Assembly (NCBI GenBank): GCA_001871755.1
Contig: MNXL01000313.1
Location: 1-14,914, forward strand
DNA from: Anaerolineae bacterium CG2_30_64_16
GTDB lineage: Bacteria > Chloroflexota > Anaerolineae > CG2-30-64-16
DNA length: 14,914 nt
Direction: 5' to 3'
In this document: piece after piece, positions 1 to 6,664 of the stretch
Numbering within the stretch: position 1 is the stretch's first letter
Layout: every line of letters begins with the position of its first letter
Translations under genes and position numbers: made by a program
Notes under the pieces: generated by a model
What the model was told of the DNA's origin: nothing
Databases searched by the model: none
Seen by the model: only the letters and a program-made list of their open reading frames with translations

Positions 1-61
1 AGCTCCTGGCGGGTCAGCATGACGAGACGGCTAACATGGTAATCTAGCATTGTCGAGGTAG

Positions 62-82
62 TCCGCAATACGAAAAACGTAA
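62..82 (+). repeat. Eroded 7-bp tandem repeat (TACGCAA family)
   Basis: Three adjacent heptamers can be read here: TCCGCAA, TACGAAA and AACGTAA. They are degenerate copies of the same family seen clearly at 2445-2486 and, in the opposite orientation, at 6515-6542. The tract lies in the leader of the FtsK-like gene, about 25 bp before its start codon. On its own it would be too weak to call; the better copies elsewhere support it. Confidence 0.45.
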
Positions 83-107
83 CTCGTCTCGCCAACCGAG
101 GTTCACC

Positions 108-1175
108 ATGCCACACAAATACGAACTCCAGGCCGCTCGGATCGAGTCGGTGCTCAGCGCGCACAAGGTGTCGGCGCGCGTCTGGCAGGCCACGGTGACC
201 CCGCGCTTCGTGCGGTTCGACGTGACCACCGCGCTGGGCACCCGGCTGAACAAGGTGAGCAACCTGGCCGAAGAGCTGGCCTTCTCGCTGGGCGCGCGCG
301 CCACCCGCGTCTACCGGGAGGGCGGGGTGTTGCACGTGGAGGTGCCGCGCGAGACCGCGCGGACGGTGGAGCTGGTCGCGCTGTGCGAGAAGCTGACAGC
401 CGTGCCGCCAAACTGCGCGGTGCTGGGCGTGGACGAGGGGGGTGCGCCGCTGCTGCTACGCCTCGACAGCCCGGACGTAGCGCACGTGCTGCTGGCCGGC
501 ACGACCGGAAGCGGCAAGACCGCGCTCACTCGCACGCTGCTGCTGTCGCTGGCGATGCACAACCGCCCTGGCCGCCTCCAGATGGTGCTGATCGATCCCA
601 AGGGGCGGGGCCTGGAGCCGTTGGCCGCGCTGCCGCACGTCTGGCAGCGGCAGGGTGTGGTCCAAGACCCGGACAGTGCAACCGAAGTCCTCAGCGCACT
701 GGTGGCGGAGATGGTGCGGCGGGACACGGCGCGGCGATCGCTGCCGCGCATCGTGCTGGCAATCGATGAGCTGGCCGACCTGCTCGTCACGGGTGGCAAG
801 CCGGTGGAAGAGGCGCTCACGCGACTCACACAGCGTGGGCGTGAAGCCGGGATCCACGTGGTGGCCGCGACGCAACGGCCCTCCGCAGCGCTCGTGGGTG
901 GGATGGTGAAGGCCAACTTCCCGGTCCGGCTGGTGGGCAGCGTGGTGAGCCCGGAGGACGCCAGGGTGGCCGCGGGCGTGCCGGGTACCGAGGCGGAACG
1001 CCTGCTGGGACGCGGGGACTTCCTGCTCGTCGCCAAGGGGCAGGTGATCCGTTTCCAGGCCGCATACGCCTCGGGACCGACGCTGGCCGCGATTGCCGAC
1101 CAGGTGAGCGCAGGTGGACGCCGGCGTCGGCGCTGGGAGAGCGCGCACCAACTTGCAGGCTTGCTGCCAGCCTGA
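108..1175 (+). CDS. FtsK/SpoIIIE-type DNA translocase ATPase (soluble, short form)
   Basis: This is a 355-residue P-loop motor of the FtsK/SpoIIIE/HerA class, which pumps double-stranded DNA by ATP hydrolysis. Residues about 20-80 resemble the FtsK alpha domain, with the typical LNKVSNLAEELAFSLGA stretch. Walker A is GTTGSGKT (131-138) and Walker B is IVLAIDEL (215-222). The family hallmark ATQRPS, then KANFPVR, then LLGRGD follows in order. There is no N-terminal membrane region and no C-terminal winged-helix gamma domain, so it is much shorter than the 700-900 residue division FtsK and is expected to be cytosolic. The ATG at 108 has GAGGT five bases upstream. The motor assignment is firm. 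The substrate (chromosome, plasmid or element transfer) is unknown, because no relaxase, integrase or type IV secretion gene is nearby. Confidence 0.9.
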   Translation: MPHKYELQAARIESVLSAHKVSARVWQATVTPRFVRFDVTTALGTRLNKVSNLAEELAFSLGARATRVYREGGVLHVEVPRETARTVELVALCEKLTAVPPNCAVLGVDEGGAPLLLRLDSPDVAHVLLAGTTGSGKTALTRTLLLSLAMHNRPGRLQMVLIDPKGRGLEPLAALPHVWQRQGVVQDPDSATEVLSALVAEMVRRDTARRSLPRIVLAIDELADLLVTGGKPVEEALTRLTQRGREAGIHVVAATQRPSAALVGGMVKANFPVRLVGSVVSPEDARVAAGVPGTEAERLLGRGDFLLVAKGQVIRFQAAYASGPTLAAIADQVSAGGRRRRRWESAHQLAGLLPA

Positions 1176-1225
1176 CGTGTGGTATCTATTCAAGCATTGC
1201 TTGAGCGGAGACACAGGGGATCGCC

Positions 1226-1609
1226 ATGAAGAAACTTGCCATACCGGTGATGCTGGCCTTTGGCGTAACGCTGGCGCTGATCATCGGCCAGCGCATGAGC
1301 ACGGATGCGATGGCGGTCGTGATCGGCGTCGCCGTCGGCGTGGCTGCCAGCGTGCCCACGAGCCTGCTCCTGGTGGCGCTGTTGCGACGGGAGCGACGCG
1401 ACTATCGAACCGAGCCGCCGCAGCCGCCCTACGCACAGCTCCAGCAGCCGAACGTGATCGTGCTGAACCCCGCCGATCTGCTCGGTGGTCGGGCGGGCGC
1501 ACGGCCCGACTACGTGCCGCTGCCGCCCCCCGAGCTCTCGCCGGACGGGGGCCTGCGCCGGCTGCGCGTAGTCGGCGACGACGAGGGCTGGGCCACGGGT
1601 GAGTGGTGA
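1226..1609 (+). CDS. Small two-helix membrane protein, function unknown
   Basis: This 127-residue protein opens with two hydrophobic segments (about residues 4-21 and 28-54) separated by a short loop. A basic stretch (RRERRDYR) and a proline-rich, probably cytoplasmic tail of about 70 residues follow. I recognise no catalytic motif and assign no family. It starts 50 bp after the FtsK-like gene on the same strand and may be co-transcribed with it, which would make it a candidate membrane partner for a motor that lacks its own membrane anchor; that is inference only. The ribosome binding site is weak (AGGGGA about six bases before ATG). A long heptamer array begins 12 bp after the stop codon. 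Confidence 0.7.
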   Translation: MKKLAIPVMLAFGVTLALIIGQRMSTDAMAVVIGVAVGVAASVPTSLLLVALLRRERRDYRTEPPQPPYAQLQQPNVIVLNPADLLGGRAGARPDYVPLPPPELSPDGGLRRLRVVGDDEGWATGEW

Positions 1610-1620
1610 CGGCGAGCGAC

Positions 1621-1746
1621 TGATGGCTGATGGCTGATGGCTGATGGCCGATGGCTGATGGCCGATGGCTGATGGCCGATGGCTGATGGCTGATGGCCGA
1701 TGGCTGATGGCTGATGGCCGATGGCCGATGGCTGATGGCTGATGGC
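1621..1746 (+). repeat. Tandem heptamer array, 18 x YGATGGC
   Basis: Eighteen perfect-length 7-bp units run without a break. Twelve read TGATGGC and six read CGATGGC; the first base is the only one that varies. The order of T and C units is irregular. The array fills most of the gap between the small membrane protein and the DUF6504-like gene and ends 38 bp before that gene's start codon. Because 7 is not a multiple of 3, all reading frames give repetitive peptides, which are not evidence of coding. Confidence 0.97.
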
Positions 1747-1784
1747 AGAGGCAGTATGCAGGACACATCGTGGGAGATGTAGTC

Positions 1785-2168
1785 ATGACCAGTCAAACTG
1801 AATCGTTGCACGTGATACTGGCCCCGGATGGCGTTCGGCCCCAGTCGTTTCGATGGGAGGGACGCGCGCTGCGGGTGTTGGGGGTAGAGAGCGTAAACAC
1901 ATTCGGCGCCGAGCGACGCTATCGGGTGCGTACCGGAGAGGGCCGTTTCGAGTTGGGACTTTTCACGGATGTGGGGATCTGGCGGGTGCGGCGCAGCCCG
2001 ACGTGGCTCGGCCGGTTCTGGGCTCGCTGGCAGAATCCGCCGCGCTACCCGTTGCCGGCGTGGCGGCGGCGCAGTCGCCGGGTGGCCGCACAGGTGCCGC
2101 AGGTCGCGGCGCCGCTGCTGATCACGGGAGGTGTCCATGCAGACCGGTTTGCTGTGGTTCGACAATAG
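1785..2168 (+). CDS. DUF6504-like protein
   Basis: The product is a 127-residue basic protein. Its core, from about residue 15 to 75, carries FRWEGRALRV, a middle RRYRVRTGEGRFEL strand pair and GIWRVRR. This resembles DUF6504, a small beta-rich domain often found in bacteria near translesion polymerase or SOS genes; the match is from memory of the pattern and is moderate. The tail (about residues 95-127) is rich in Arg and Pro. I chose ATG 1785 because GGGAG lies eight bases upstream; a GTG at 1770 in the same frame would overlap that site. Its end overlaps the next gene by 32 bp, which suggests joint translation. No catalytic residues are evident. Confidence 0.75.
   Translation: MTSQTESLHVILAPDGVRPQSFRWEGRALRVLGVESVNTFGAERRYRVRTGEGRFELGLFTDVGIWRVRRSPTWLGRFWARWQNPPRYPLPAWRRRSRRVAAQVPQVAAPLLITGGVHADRFAVVRQ
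2126..2133 (+). promoter_or_regulatory. Strong Shine-Dalgarno (GGGAGGTG) fixing the start at 2137
   Basis: A near-consensus GGGAGGTG lies inside the end of the DUF6504-like gene, with about five bases between GGAGG and ATG 2137. It favours ATG 2137 over the in-frame GTG at 2131, which lies within the site itself. Confidence 0.8.
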
Positions 2169-2415
2169 CGCGGAGCGGGATCTGCCGACCAAGGTCGCCG
2201 ACGCTGCGCGGCGCTATTGGGAGAAGTTCGGCGTGCCGCCGAACACGTGCTATGTGAATCGTGCGGCGTTGGGAGGGGGCGAGCTGATGGTGTCCGGGTC
2301 GGGGATGCCGGGCGGGTTCCGTTTGACATTGCGCGTCCTGCCCGCGTCGAACGTCCTGTTGCACCACTTTTGGGTCGGGATCGAGGATCAGGCGGAGCTG
2401 CGCGCGGCCGCCTGA
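2137..2415 (+). CDS. Small conserved-looking protein, function unknown
   Basis: This is a 92-residue soluble protein. It opens with a GLLWFDNSAERDL motif, then an amphipathic helix (KVADAARRYWEKFG), then a PPNTCYVN segment and a hydrophobic C-terminal strand (LRVLPASNVLLHHFWVGIED). I have the impression of similar short proteins in Chloroflexota genomes beside DUF6504-like genes, but I know of no named function. The start is ATG 2137, supported by a strong ribosome binding site. The gene overlaps its upstream neighbour by 32 bp, so the two are probably one translational unit. It has no membrane segment. A heptamer repeat tract follows it. Confidence 0.75.
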   Translation: MQTGLLWFDNSAERDLPTKVADAARRYWEKFGVPPNTCYVNRAALGGGELMVSGSGMPGGFRLTLRVLPASNVLLHHFWVGIEDQAELRAAA

Positions 2416-2444
2416 CAGGCGGGCGGCTCTACTTGCCTGTGGGC

Positions 2445-2486
2445 TACGCAGTACGAAATACGCAACACGCAATACGCAGTACGCAG
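2445..2486 (+). repeat. Tandem heptamer tract, 6 units of TACGCAG family
   Basis: Six 7-bp units are read in order: TACGCAG, TACGAAA, TACGCAA, CACGCAA, TACGCAG, TACGCAG. They sit in the short gap between convergent genes (the small protein ending at 2415 and holA ending at 2505). The family is unrelated in sequence to the YGATGGC array at 1621-1746 but has the same unit length. A copy in reverse orientation lies at 6515-6542. Confidence 0.9.
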
Positions 2487-2504
2487 TAGCTGCCTCTCAC
2501 CCCC

Positions 2505-3560
2505 TCATCCCCCCACCAACTCCGCCAACAACACGTCCATCGCCTCGCGGTCACTGATCTTGCCGGTTTTGATCCCCTCGTCCGCGGCGAGGATCCGCTC
2601 CATGGCCGATTCCAGCCTGGTGAAGCTGTGCCGGCCGGCCTGGGTCAGGAGTTTGGGTGCGGTCCAGTCGGGCACGCCCAACTCCTTTGCGATCTCGGGC
2701 GGTCTCCTCCCTTGCGCCTGGAGTGCCTTCGCCTGGATCAGCAACCGATACTGGCGGGCGATCATACCCAGCAGGCGCAACGGTGGTTCTCCGTCGACGT
2801 CAAGGGCGTGTTGCAGCAAGCGGCCGGCCGTATTCGCATCGCCCAGTCCTAACGCATCCACCAGCGCAAAGATGTTGGCCGCCCGCGTGGCCGGTACCAG
2901 CCGCCGCACGTCGTCGCGGGTGACTGTCCGCTTGCCGGCCGTGTAGTCCACCAACTTGATCAACTCTTGATCCAGTTGGCGCAGATCGTCCCCCACGAAC
3001 TCCGCCAGATCGGCGAGCGCGCCCGCGTCCAGGTTTGCGCCGCGCTGCCTGGCGCGCGCCCGGATCCAACCGGGCAGATCGCTCTTTCTGGGCGTCTGGC
3101 ACACGATGATCGCCGCGCGTTGGTCGCGCTGTAGCTCCATGATCCGACGCAGCAGCGTTCCACCCCGTAGCACGTCATCTTCCACGAAGACCAGCTCGGT
3201 GGTTTCAGGTACCCGGTCCAGATAGTCGAGCAGCGCCTTGCCTTGCCCTTTGCTCGACTCTGGCGCTTGCGGCGCCTCAGCCTCGGCCTCTTCCTCATCC
3301 GAACTCGCTTCGGCCTTTGCGCGTGACCTGGCGGGGGTCGCGAGCTGGCGCAGCAGGCCATCCACCACCACGAGCCGCCGCGCGGCCAGGAACGGCAAGG
3401 TGTCGCAGGCGTTTTGTAGATCCACGATGGGGGCCTGTCGGCCATCCAGGCGCGTTGTGTTCAGGTCGGCCAGGGCCGGGTCGTCCGCGATGCCGGCGCG
3501 CACCGCTGACAACGCCTCTGCGCGCAGCAATTCGGCCGGGCCATGGATCAGGGTGATCAC
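2505..3560 (-). CDS. holA: DNA polymerase III subunit delta
   Basis: The delta subunit opens the sliding clamp as part of the clamp-loader complex. The 351-residue length is close to the family's usual 330-350. The N-terminal region begins ITLIHGPAELLRAEAL, includes LPFLAARRLVVVDG (about 55-68) and corresponds to the RecA-like fold without a working P-loop, as is normal for delta. The middle ELIKLVDYTAGKRTVTRDDV and the RAANIFALVDAL segment are typical of HolA, and the C-terminal collar domain carries LLGMIARQYRLLIQAKAL. A charged low-complexity insert rich in Asp and Glu (about residues 76-106) is peculiar to this protein or its close relatives. The only plausible start is GTG at 3560, because the upstream in-frame ATG is followed by a stop. 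It ends 90 bp from the convergent small gene. Confidence 0.93.
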   Translation of the reverse strand: MITLIHGPAELLRAEALSAVRAGIADDPALADLNTTRLDGRQAPIVDLQNACDTLPFLAARRLVVVDGLLRQLATPARSRAKAEASSDEEEAEAEAPQAPESSKGQGKALLDYLDRVPETTELVFVEDDVLRGGTLLRRIMELQRDQRAAIIVCQTPRKSDLPGWIRARARQRGANLDAGALADLAEFVGDDLRQLDQELIKLVDYTAGKRTVTRDDVRRLVPATRAANIFALVDALGLGDANTAGRLLQHALDVDGEPPLRLLGMIARQYRLLIQAKALQAQGRRPPEIAKELGVPDWTAPKLLTQAGRHSFTRLESAMERILAADEGIKTGKISDREAMDVLLAELVGG

Positions 3561-3661
3561 TGAGACGAGACCTTCATAGAACGTCTGCTGAGAATGGGAT
3601 CTTCAACAGCTCCGCTCTGCTTCTACAAGGTTGTTCAAGCTGCCTCGTTCTGTTGAAACTG

Positions 3662-3871
3662 CTATGCGTAAACTAACCGTCCTCGCGGCTCCGGAATAAC
3701 ACAACCCAATTCCTGGGCTGTCTCAATCCACTCTTAAATGATAACCTCGGCGTTTGCCAGGGCTTCCTGATACGTTGCACCATCCGCCATGCAACCAGGC
3801 AATTCAGGCACTTCGACGATAAACGACTGATCTTCTGCGTTCCAATAGATGATGACTTCATACCGAGTCAT
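3662..3871 (-). pseudogene. HicB-type antitoxin relic with in-frame stop
   Basis: From ATG 3871 the frame encodes a typical HicB/UPF0150-type N-terminus: MTRYEVIIYWNAEDQSF, then VPELPGCMADGATYQEAL and NAEVII. It then meets TAA at 3734-3736 after 45 codons. Beyond the stop the same frame continues EWIETAQELG, then PEPRGRLVYA, to a TAG at 3662-3664, which is the normal family ending. A single C-to-T change of CAA (Gln) to TAA explains the break. The ribosome binding site AAGGAG, seven bases upstream of the ATG, is still perfect. HicB proteins neutralise HicA mRNA interferases; no HicA-like gene is visible on either side, so this looks like an orphan losing function. A truncated 45-residue product could still be made. 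Confidence 0.85.
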
Positions 3872-3911
3872 ATTCCAACTCCTTGCAGTGGCACATCAGT
3901 TGCGAAGTTTC

Positions 3912-4424
3912 CTACCGGTTGCTTGATGCGGCCTGACCGATGACCAGCACGCGATGCCGCGGGACAGGGCCGTTCTCCAGACGGGTGACCGCCGCGATGC
4001 GCAGTTGGCGCACGTCACTGCTGGTGGTGACGTTGAGTTGCATCCAGCGCCCAAGCGGGATGGCCATCGTCAAAGCCAGCGTGGCGCCCAGGATGGCGCC
4101 GGGTACCCGGTCCCACAGGGAGCGTTTGCGCCCCCCTGCGCCCAGGAGCGCCGCGATGCCGCTGAGCGCGCCGGCCGTCACCAGGTTAGTCCCGCAATTG
4201 GGATGGATGGCCAACTCCGCCGCGCCGGCCTGAAGGCGCGACAGCGCCTCCTCGGCCGCGGCGCGCAGGACGGCCGTATCTACCTCCCCATAGACGACAA
4301 AGCCGTCACCGTCGCTACGGGCCACCAAAGGGACGCCCGGCGCGCGCCGGGCGAGCACCGTGACGGTGGCATGTTCGATGCCGTGATGCTGGCGCAGGCG
4401 TTGTATCAAGGCACGGCGAGCCAT
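3912..4424 (-). CDS. DUF6391-like protein
   Basis: The product has 170 residues. The N-terminal region HHGIEHATVTVLARR, the GDGFVVYGEVDT segment, then LAIHPNCGTNLVTAGAL match the pattern I know from DUF6391 proteins of Chloroflexota and Cyanobacteria. The conserved His-Glu-His and HPNCGTN residues suggest a metal or active site, but no reaction is established that I know of. Two hydrophobic stretches (about residues 87-105 and 120-135) suggest membrane association. I chose ATG 4424 because GAAGGA lies seven bases upstream and the homologous part begins there. The open frame extends upstream to 4616, but that extension is Arg/Pro-rich and looks unconserved. It follows the glycosyltransferase gene on the same strand after 192 bp. 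Confidence 0.8.
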   Translation of the reverse strand: MARRALIQRLRQHHGIEHATVTVLARRAPGVPLVARSDGDGFVVYGEVDTAVLRAAAEEALSRLQAGAAELAIHPNCGTNLVTAGALSGIAALLGAGGRKRSLWDRVPGAILGATLALTMAIPLGRWMQLNVTTSSDVRQLRIAAVTRLENGPVPRHRVLVIGQAASSNR

Positions 4425-4616
4425 GGGCTGATCCTTCAACTCATCCCCGGGATTTCGGCGAAAACGCGCGCCGGCGCGGCGCACATGCCGCCCAGCCCCG
4501 GTCCTGTGTGTGCGCCCAGCACTTTGGCGCGCCAACCAAACCGGCTGTGGCGCGAAGCATGATGCCGGGTTATTGTACTGCGACCGACAGCGATTGGCAA
4601 ATGGGGCCACGTTCAC

Positions 4617-5564
4617 TTATTCACCCAATCGGTCCCGCACCACATAGATCGGCTTGTCCTGCACTTCATGGTAGGTGCGCATGACCATCTCTGCCAGCAG
4701 CCCTATGCTGATCATCTGAACCCCCAGAACCACCAGCAGGATCGCCAACAACAGCAGCGGCCGGCTGCCGATCTGTTGCCCGAGCGCGAGCTTGATAAAA
4801 CTCAGATAGAGCCCGGTCACGATGCCAAGCAGGCTCAAGATCAGTCCGAGACCGCCAAAGATGTGCAGCGGCCGGGTAGCGTAGCCCAGGATGAAGCGCA
4901 CGGTGATCAGGTCCAGAAACACCTTGAAGGTGCGGTTGATGCCGTATTTGCTGCGCCCGAACCGCCGCGCCCGGTCGTTGACCGGCACCTCGGCCACGCT
5001 GACACCCATCCAACTGGCAATGGCCGGGATGAAGCGATGCAGCTCACCATACAGCCGCACGCTCTTGACGACCTCGCTACGGTACGCCTTGAGCGAGCAG
5101 CCGTAGTCGTGGAGCGTCACCCCGGTCGCGCCGGAGATCAGGCGATTCGCGATCATCGAGGGCAGCCGGCGGCTGAGAAACGGCTCCTTGCGATTCACGC
5201 GCCAGCCGCTGACGATATCGTAACCCTCGGCCATTTTCGCCAGCAGCCTGGGGATGTCGCGCGGGTCGTTTTGCAGGTCCGCGTCGCTGGTGATCACGAT
5301 CTGGCCGCGAGCCGCGTCAAAGCCGGCCGAGAAGCCCGCGGTCTGGCCGAAATTGCGCCGGAAACGGATCACGCGCCAGCGCGGGTCCCGTTCGTGCACG
5401 GCCTTGAGGCGGGCGAAGCTGTCGTCGCGGCTGCCGTCGTCCACGATGATCACTTCGTAGGCGCGCCCGACCTCCGCCAGCGCCGCGCTCAGCTCCGCGT
5501 ACAGCGGCTCGATGTTCTCGGCTTCGTTGTAGAGGGGGATGACGATGGAGAGTTCTGAGTTCAT
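4617..5564 (-). CDS. Family 2 glycosyltransferase, polyprenyl-phosphate sugar type
   Basis: This 315-residue protein has a cytosolic GT-A domain followed by two transmembrane helices (about 232-257 and 270-294), the architecture of GtrB/ArnC/DPM1-like enzymes. Such enzymes move a sugar from a nucleotide donor to undecaprenyl phosphate on the inner face of the membrane. Visible motifs are SIVIPLYNEAENI (6-18), VDDGS (41-45) and the metal-binding DAD in TSDADLQNDP (94-96). A conserved region RRFGRSKYG precedes the helices. The ATG overlaps the TGA of the upstream flippase-like gene (ATGA, 5561-5564), so the pair is probably translationally coupled. The family is clear; the sugar and acceptor cannot be read from the sequence. 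Confidence 0.92.
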   Translation of the reverse strand: MNSELSIVIPLYNEAENIEPLYAELSAALAEVGRAYEVIIVDDGSRDDSFARLKAVHERDPRWRVIRFRRNFGQTAGFSAGFDAARGQIVITSDADLQNDPRDIPRLLAKMAEGYDIVSGWRVNRKEPFLSRRLPSMIANRLISGATGVTLHDYGCSLKAYRSEVVKSVRLYGELHRFIPAIASWMGVSVAEVPVNDRARRFGRSKYGINRTFKVFLDLITVRFILGYATRPLHIFGGLGLILSLLGIVTGLYLSFIKLALGQQIGSRPLLLLAILLVVLGVQMISIGLLAEMVMRTYHEVQDKPIYVVRDRLGE

Positions 5565-6544
5565 ATACGAGCTCGCCGAATACCTGCTATCAGGTACAAC
5601 GCGCCGCCGATCAGCCCGGTGGCGACGGTGATGATATAGACACCCAGCGAAAGGGCTAACGCGGCAGCCTGAGGCACGCCAACGCTGCCGAACAGGCCGA
5701 CATAGGACAACTCGCGCACGCCCAGCCCGCCGAAAGCCGGCAACATCAGCGCGACCGCAGTCAGCGGCACGAAGGCCAGGTAGGTCGCCACCGGCAAATG
5801 CAGTTCCAGGCCCTGGGCAATGGCGAGATTCCAGCCGATCTGGAGCAGGTTGAAGGCCAGGGAGGTGATCAGTCCGCGGACCAGCGCGGGTCGATCATAA
5901 GGCGCCAGCGCCTCGGCCAGCGCCGGCAGGCGCAACAGCCGGACCGCCCGGCCCAGGAAGTCGGCGCGCGCGCCCCAACACGTCCACCAGCCGCGGCGCA
6001 GCAGCCACGCAGCCAACAAGCCGCCCCCGAACAGGCCCGCCGTCAATAGCATCACCCCTGCCGGCGCGACGCCGGGTTGGAACAGCGCGGCCGCCACGCC
6101 CATCGCCAGCAGCACCATGAGCCCCAGATAGCGATCCACCACGACGCTGTTCAGCACGGGGCCGGGCCGGCGGGTATCCTGGGCCAGCTCGGCCACCCGC
6201 ACCGCGTCCCCGCCGAAGCCGGTGGGCAACAACACGTTGAAGAAGCCACCGATAAAGTACCACGTGGTCAGCTCGCCCAACGGACGGTGCACGCCCAGGG
6301 CGTCCAGCAGAACTTGCCAGCGCGCCGCCCGGACGATCACGCCCGCCACGAACAGTCCCCAGGCCGACGCCAGCCAGCGCAGATCGATGCGCCACAGCGC
6401 GTCCCGCACCTCGGCCCAGTGCACCTGGCGCAGGATCAAGCCCAACAGCAGCCCGCTGAGGGCGATCTGGATGATGCCACGGAGTTGCTTTCGATGCAAG
6501 AGCTGGATCCTCACGTACTGCGTAGTGCGTGCTGCGTACTGCAT
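5561..6544 (-). CDS. Flippase-like integral membrane protein (LPG synthase TM / UPF0104 family)
   Basis: This 327-residue protein has about eight hydrophobic helices. The family pattern is clear: FNVLLPTGFGGDAVRV, then SVVVDRYLGLMVL, and near the end PAFGGLGVRELSYVGLFG. Members resemble the membrane half of MprF and are thought to move or bind lipid-linked molecules; a flippase role is inference. Its partner is the polyprenyl-phosphate-type glycosyltransferase whose start codon overlaps this stop codon. The start is uncertain. From ATG 6544 the first ten residues (MQYAARTTQY) are encoded by heptamer repeats, and a GTG at 6514 just after the repeats is an alternative. Neither has a good ribosome binding site, so initiation may have been altered by the repeat. 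Confidence 0.87.
   Translation of the reverse strand: MQYAARTTQYVRIQLLHRKQLRGIIQIALSGLLLGLILRQVHWAEVRDALWRIDLRWLASAWGLFVAGVIVRAARWQVLLDALGVHRPLGELTTWYFIGGFFNVLLPTGFGGDAVRVAELAQDTRRPGPVLNSVVVDRYLGLMVLLAMGVAAALFQPGVAPAGVMLLTAGLFGGGLLAAWLLRRGWWTCWGARADFLGRAVRLLRLPALAEALAPYDRPALVRGLITSLAFNLLQIGWNLAIAQGLELHLPVATYLAFVPLTAVALMLPAFGGLGVRELSYVGLFGSVGVPQAAALALSLGVYIITVATGLIGGALYLIAGIRRARI
6515..6542 (-). repeat. Heptamer tract of TACGCAG family overlapping a gene start
   Basis: On the minus strand four 7-bp units read GCAGTAC, GCAGCAC, GCACTAC, GCAGTAC. This is the TACGCAG family of 2445-2486 in a different phase and the opposite orientation. The tract supplies the first codons of the flippase-like gene if ATG 6544 is used. 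Confidence 0.88.
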
Positions 6545-6588
6545 AACCCCACCGTGGCTCGGTCAGGAAACTGCATCGTGAGCGGCTC

Positions 6589-6607
6589 TTCCGAGCTCGT
6601 CGAACGG
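6589..6607 (+). repeat. Degenerate copy of short CTGAG...TCGAAGG repeat
   Basis: The stretch TTCCGAGCTCGTCGAACGG differs at a few positions from the better copies at 8245-8260 and 9403-9421, which share the CTGAG and TCGAA blocks at the same spacing. It lies between mutS2 and the flippase-like gene, next to a heptamer array. It is weak on its own. Confidence 0.4.
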
Positions 6608-6620
6608 CGGCCACAGCGAG

Positions 6621-6655
6621 CAATCCCCAATCCCCAATCCCTAATCCCCAATCCC
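6621..6655 (+). repeat. Tandem heptamer array, 5 x YAATCCC
   Basis: Five consecutive 7-bp units read CAATCCC, CAATCCC, CAATCCC, TAATCCC, CAATCCC, and a partial sixth follows. The array ends 10 bp before the mutS2 stop codon, so it lies in the mutS2 3' end region and upstream of the flippase-like gene. As in the YGATGGC array, the unit's first base alternates between C and T. On the minus strand the units are G-rich (GGGATTG), so the strand could form G-quadruplex-like structure; this is a possibility only. Confidence 0.93.
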
Positions 6656-6664
6656 CAATAAACC

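Noticed and set aside
1621..1746. CRISPR array
   Set aside because: The units are contiguous 7-mers with no spacers, and there are no cas genes in the window.
1281..2192. Long minus-strand frames across the YGATGGC array, with repetitive Ser-His-Pro peptides
   Set aside because: A 7-bp repeat without stop codons keeps frames open automatically. The rest of these frames is antisense to plus-strand genes that have good start signals.
3602..3657. 8-bp inverted repeat TTCAACAG/CTGTTGAA between the HicB relic and holA
   Set aside because: The loop is 40 bp long and pairing outside the 8 bp is poor, so it may be chance.
4425..4616. N-terminal extension of the DUF6391-like protein
   Set aside because: The sequence is Arg/Pro-rich without family similarity, and a good ribosome binding site sits before ATG 4424.
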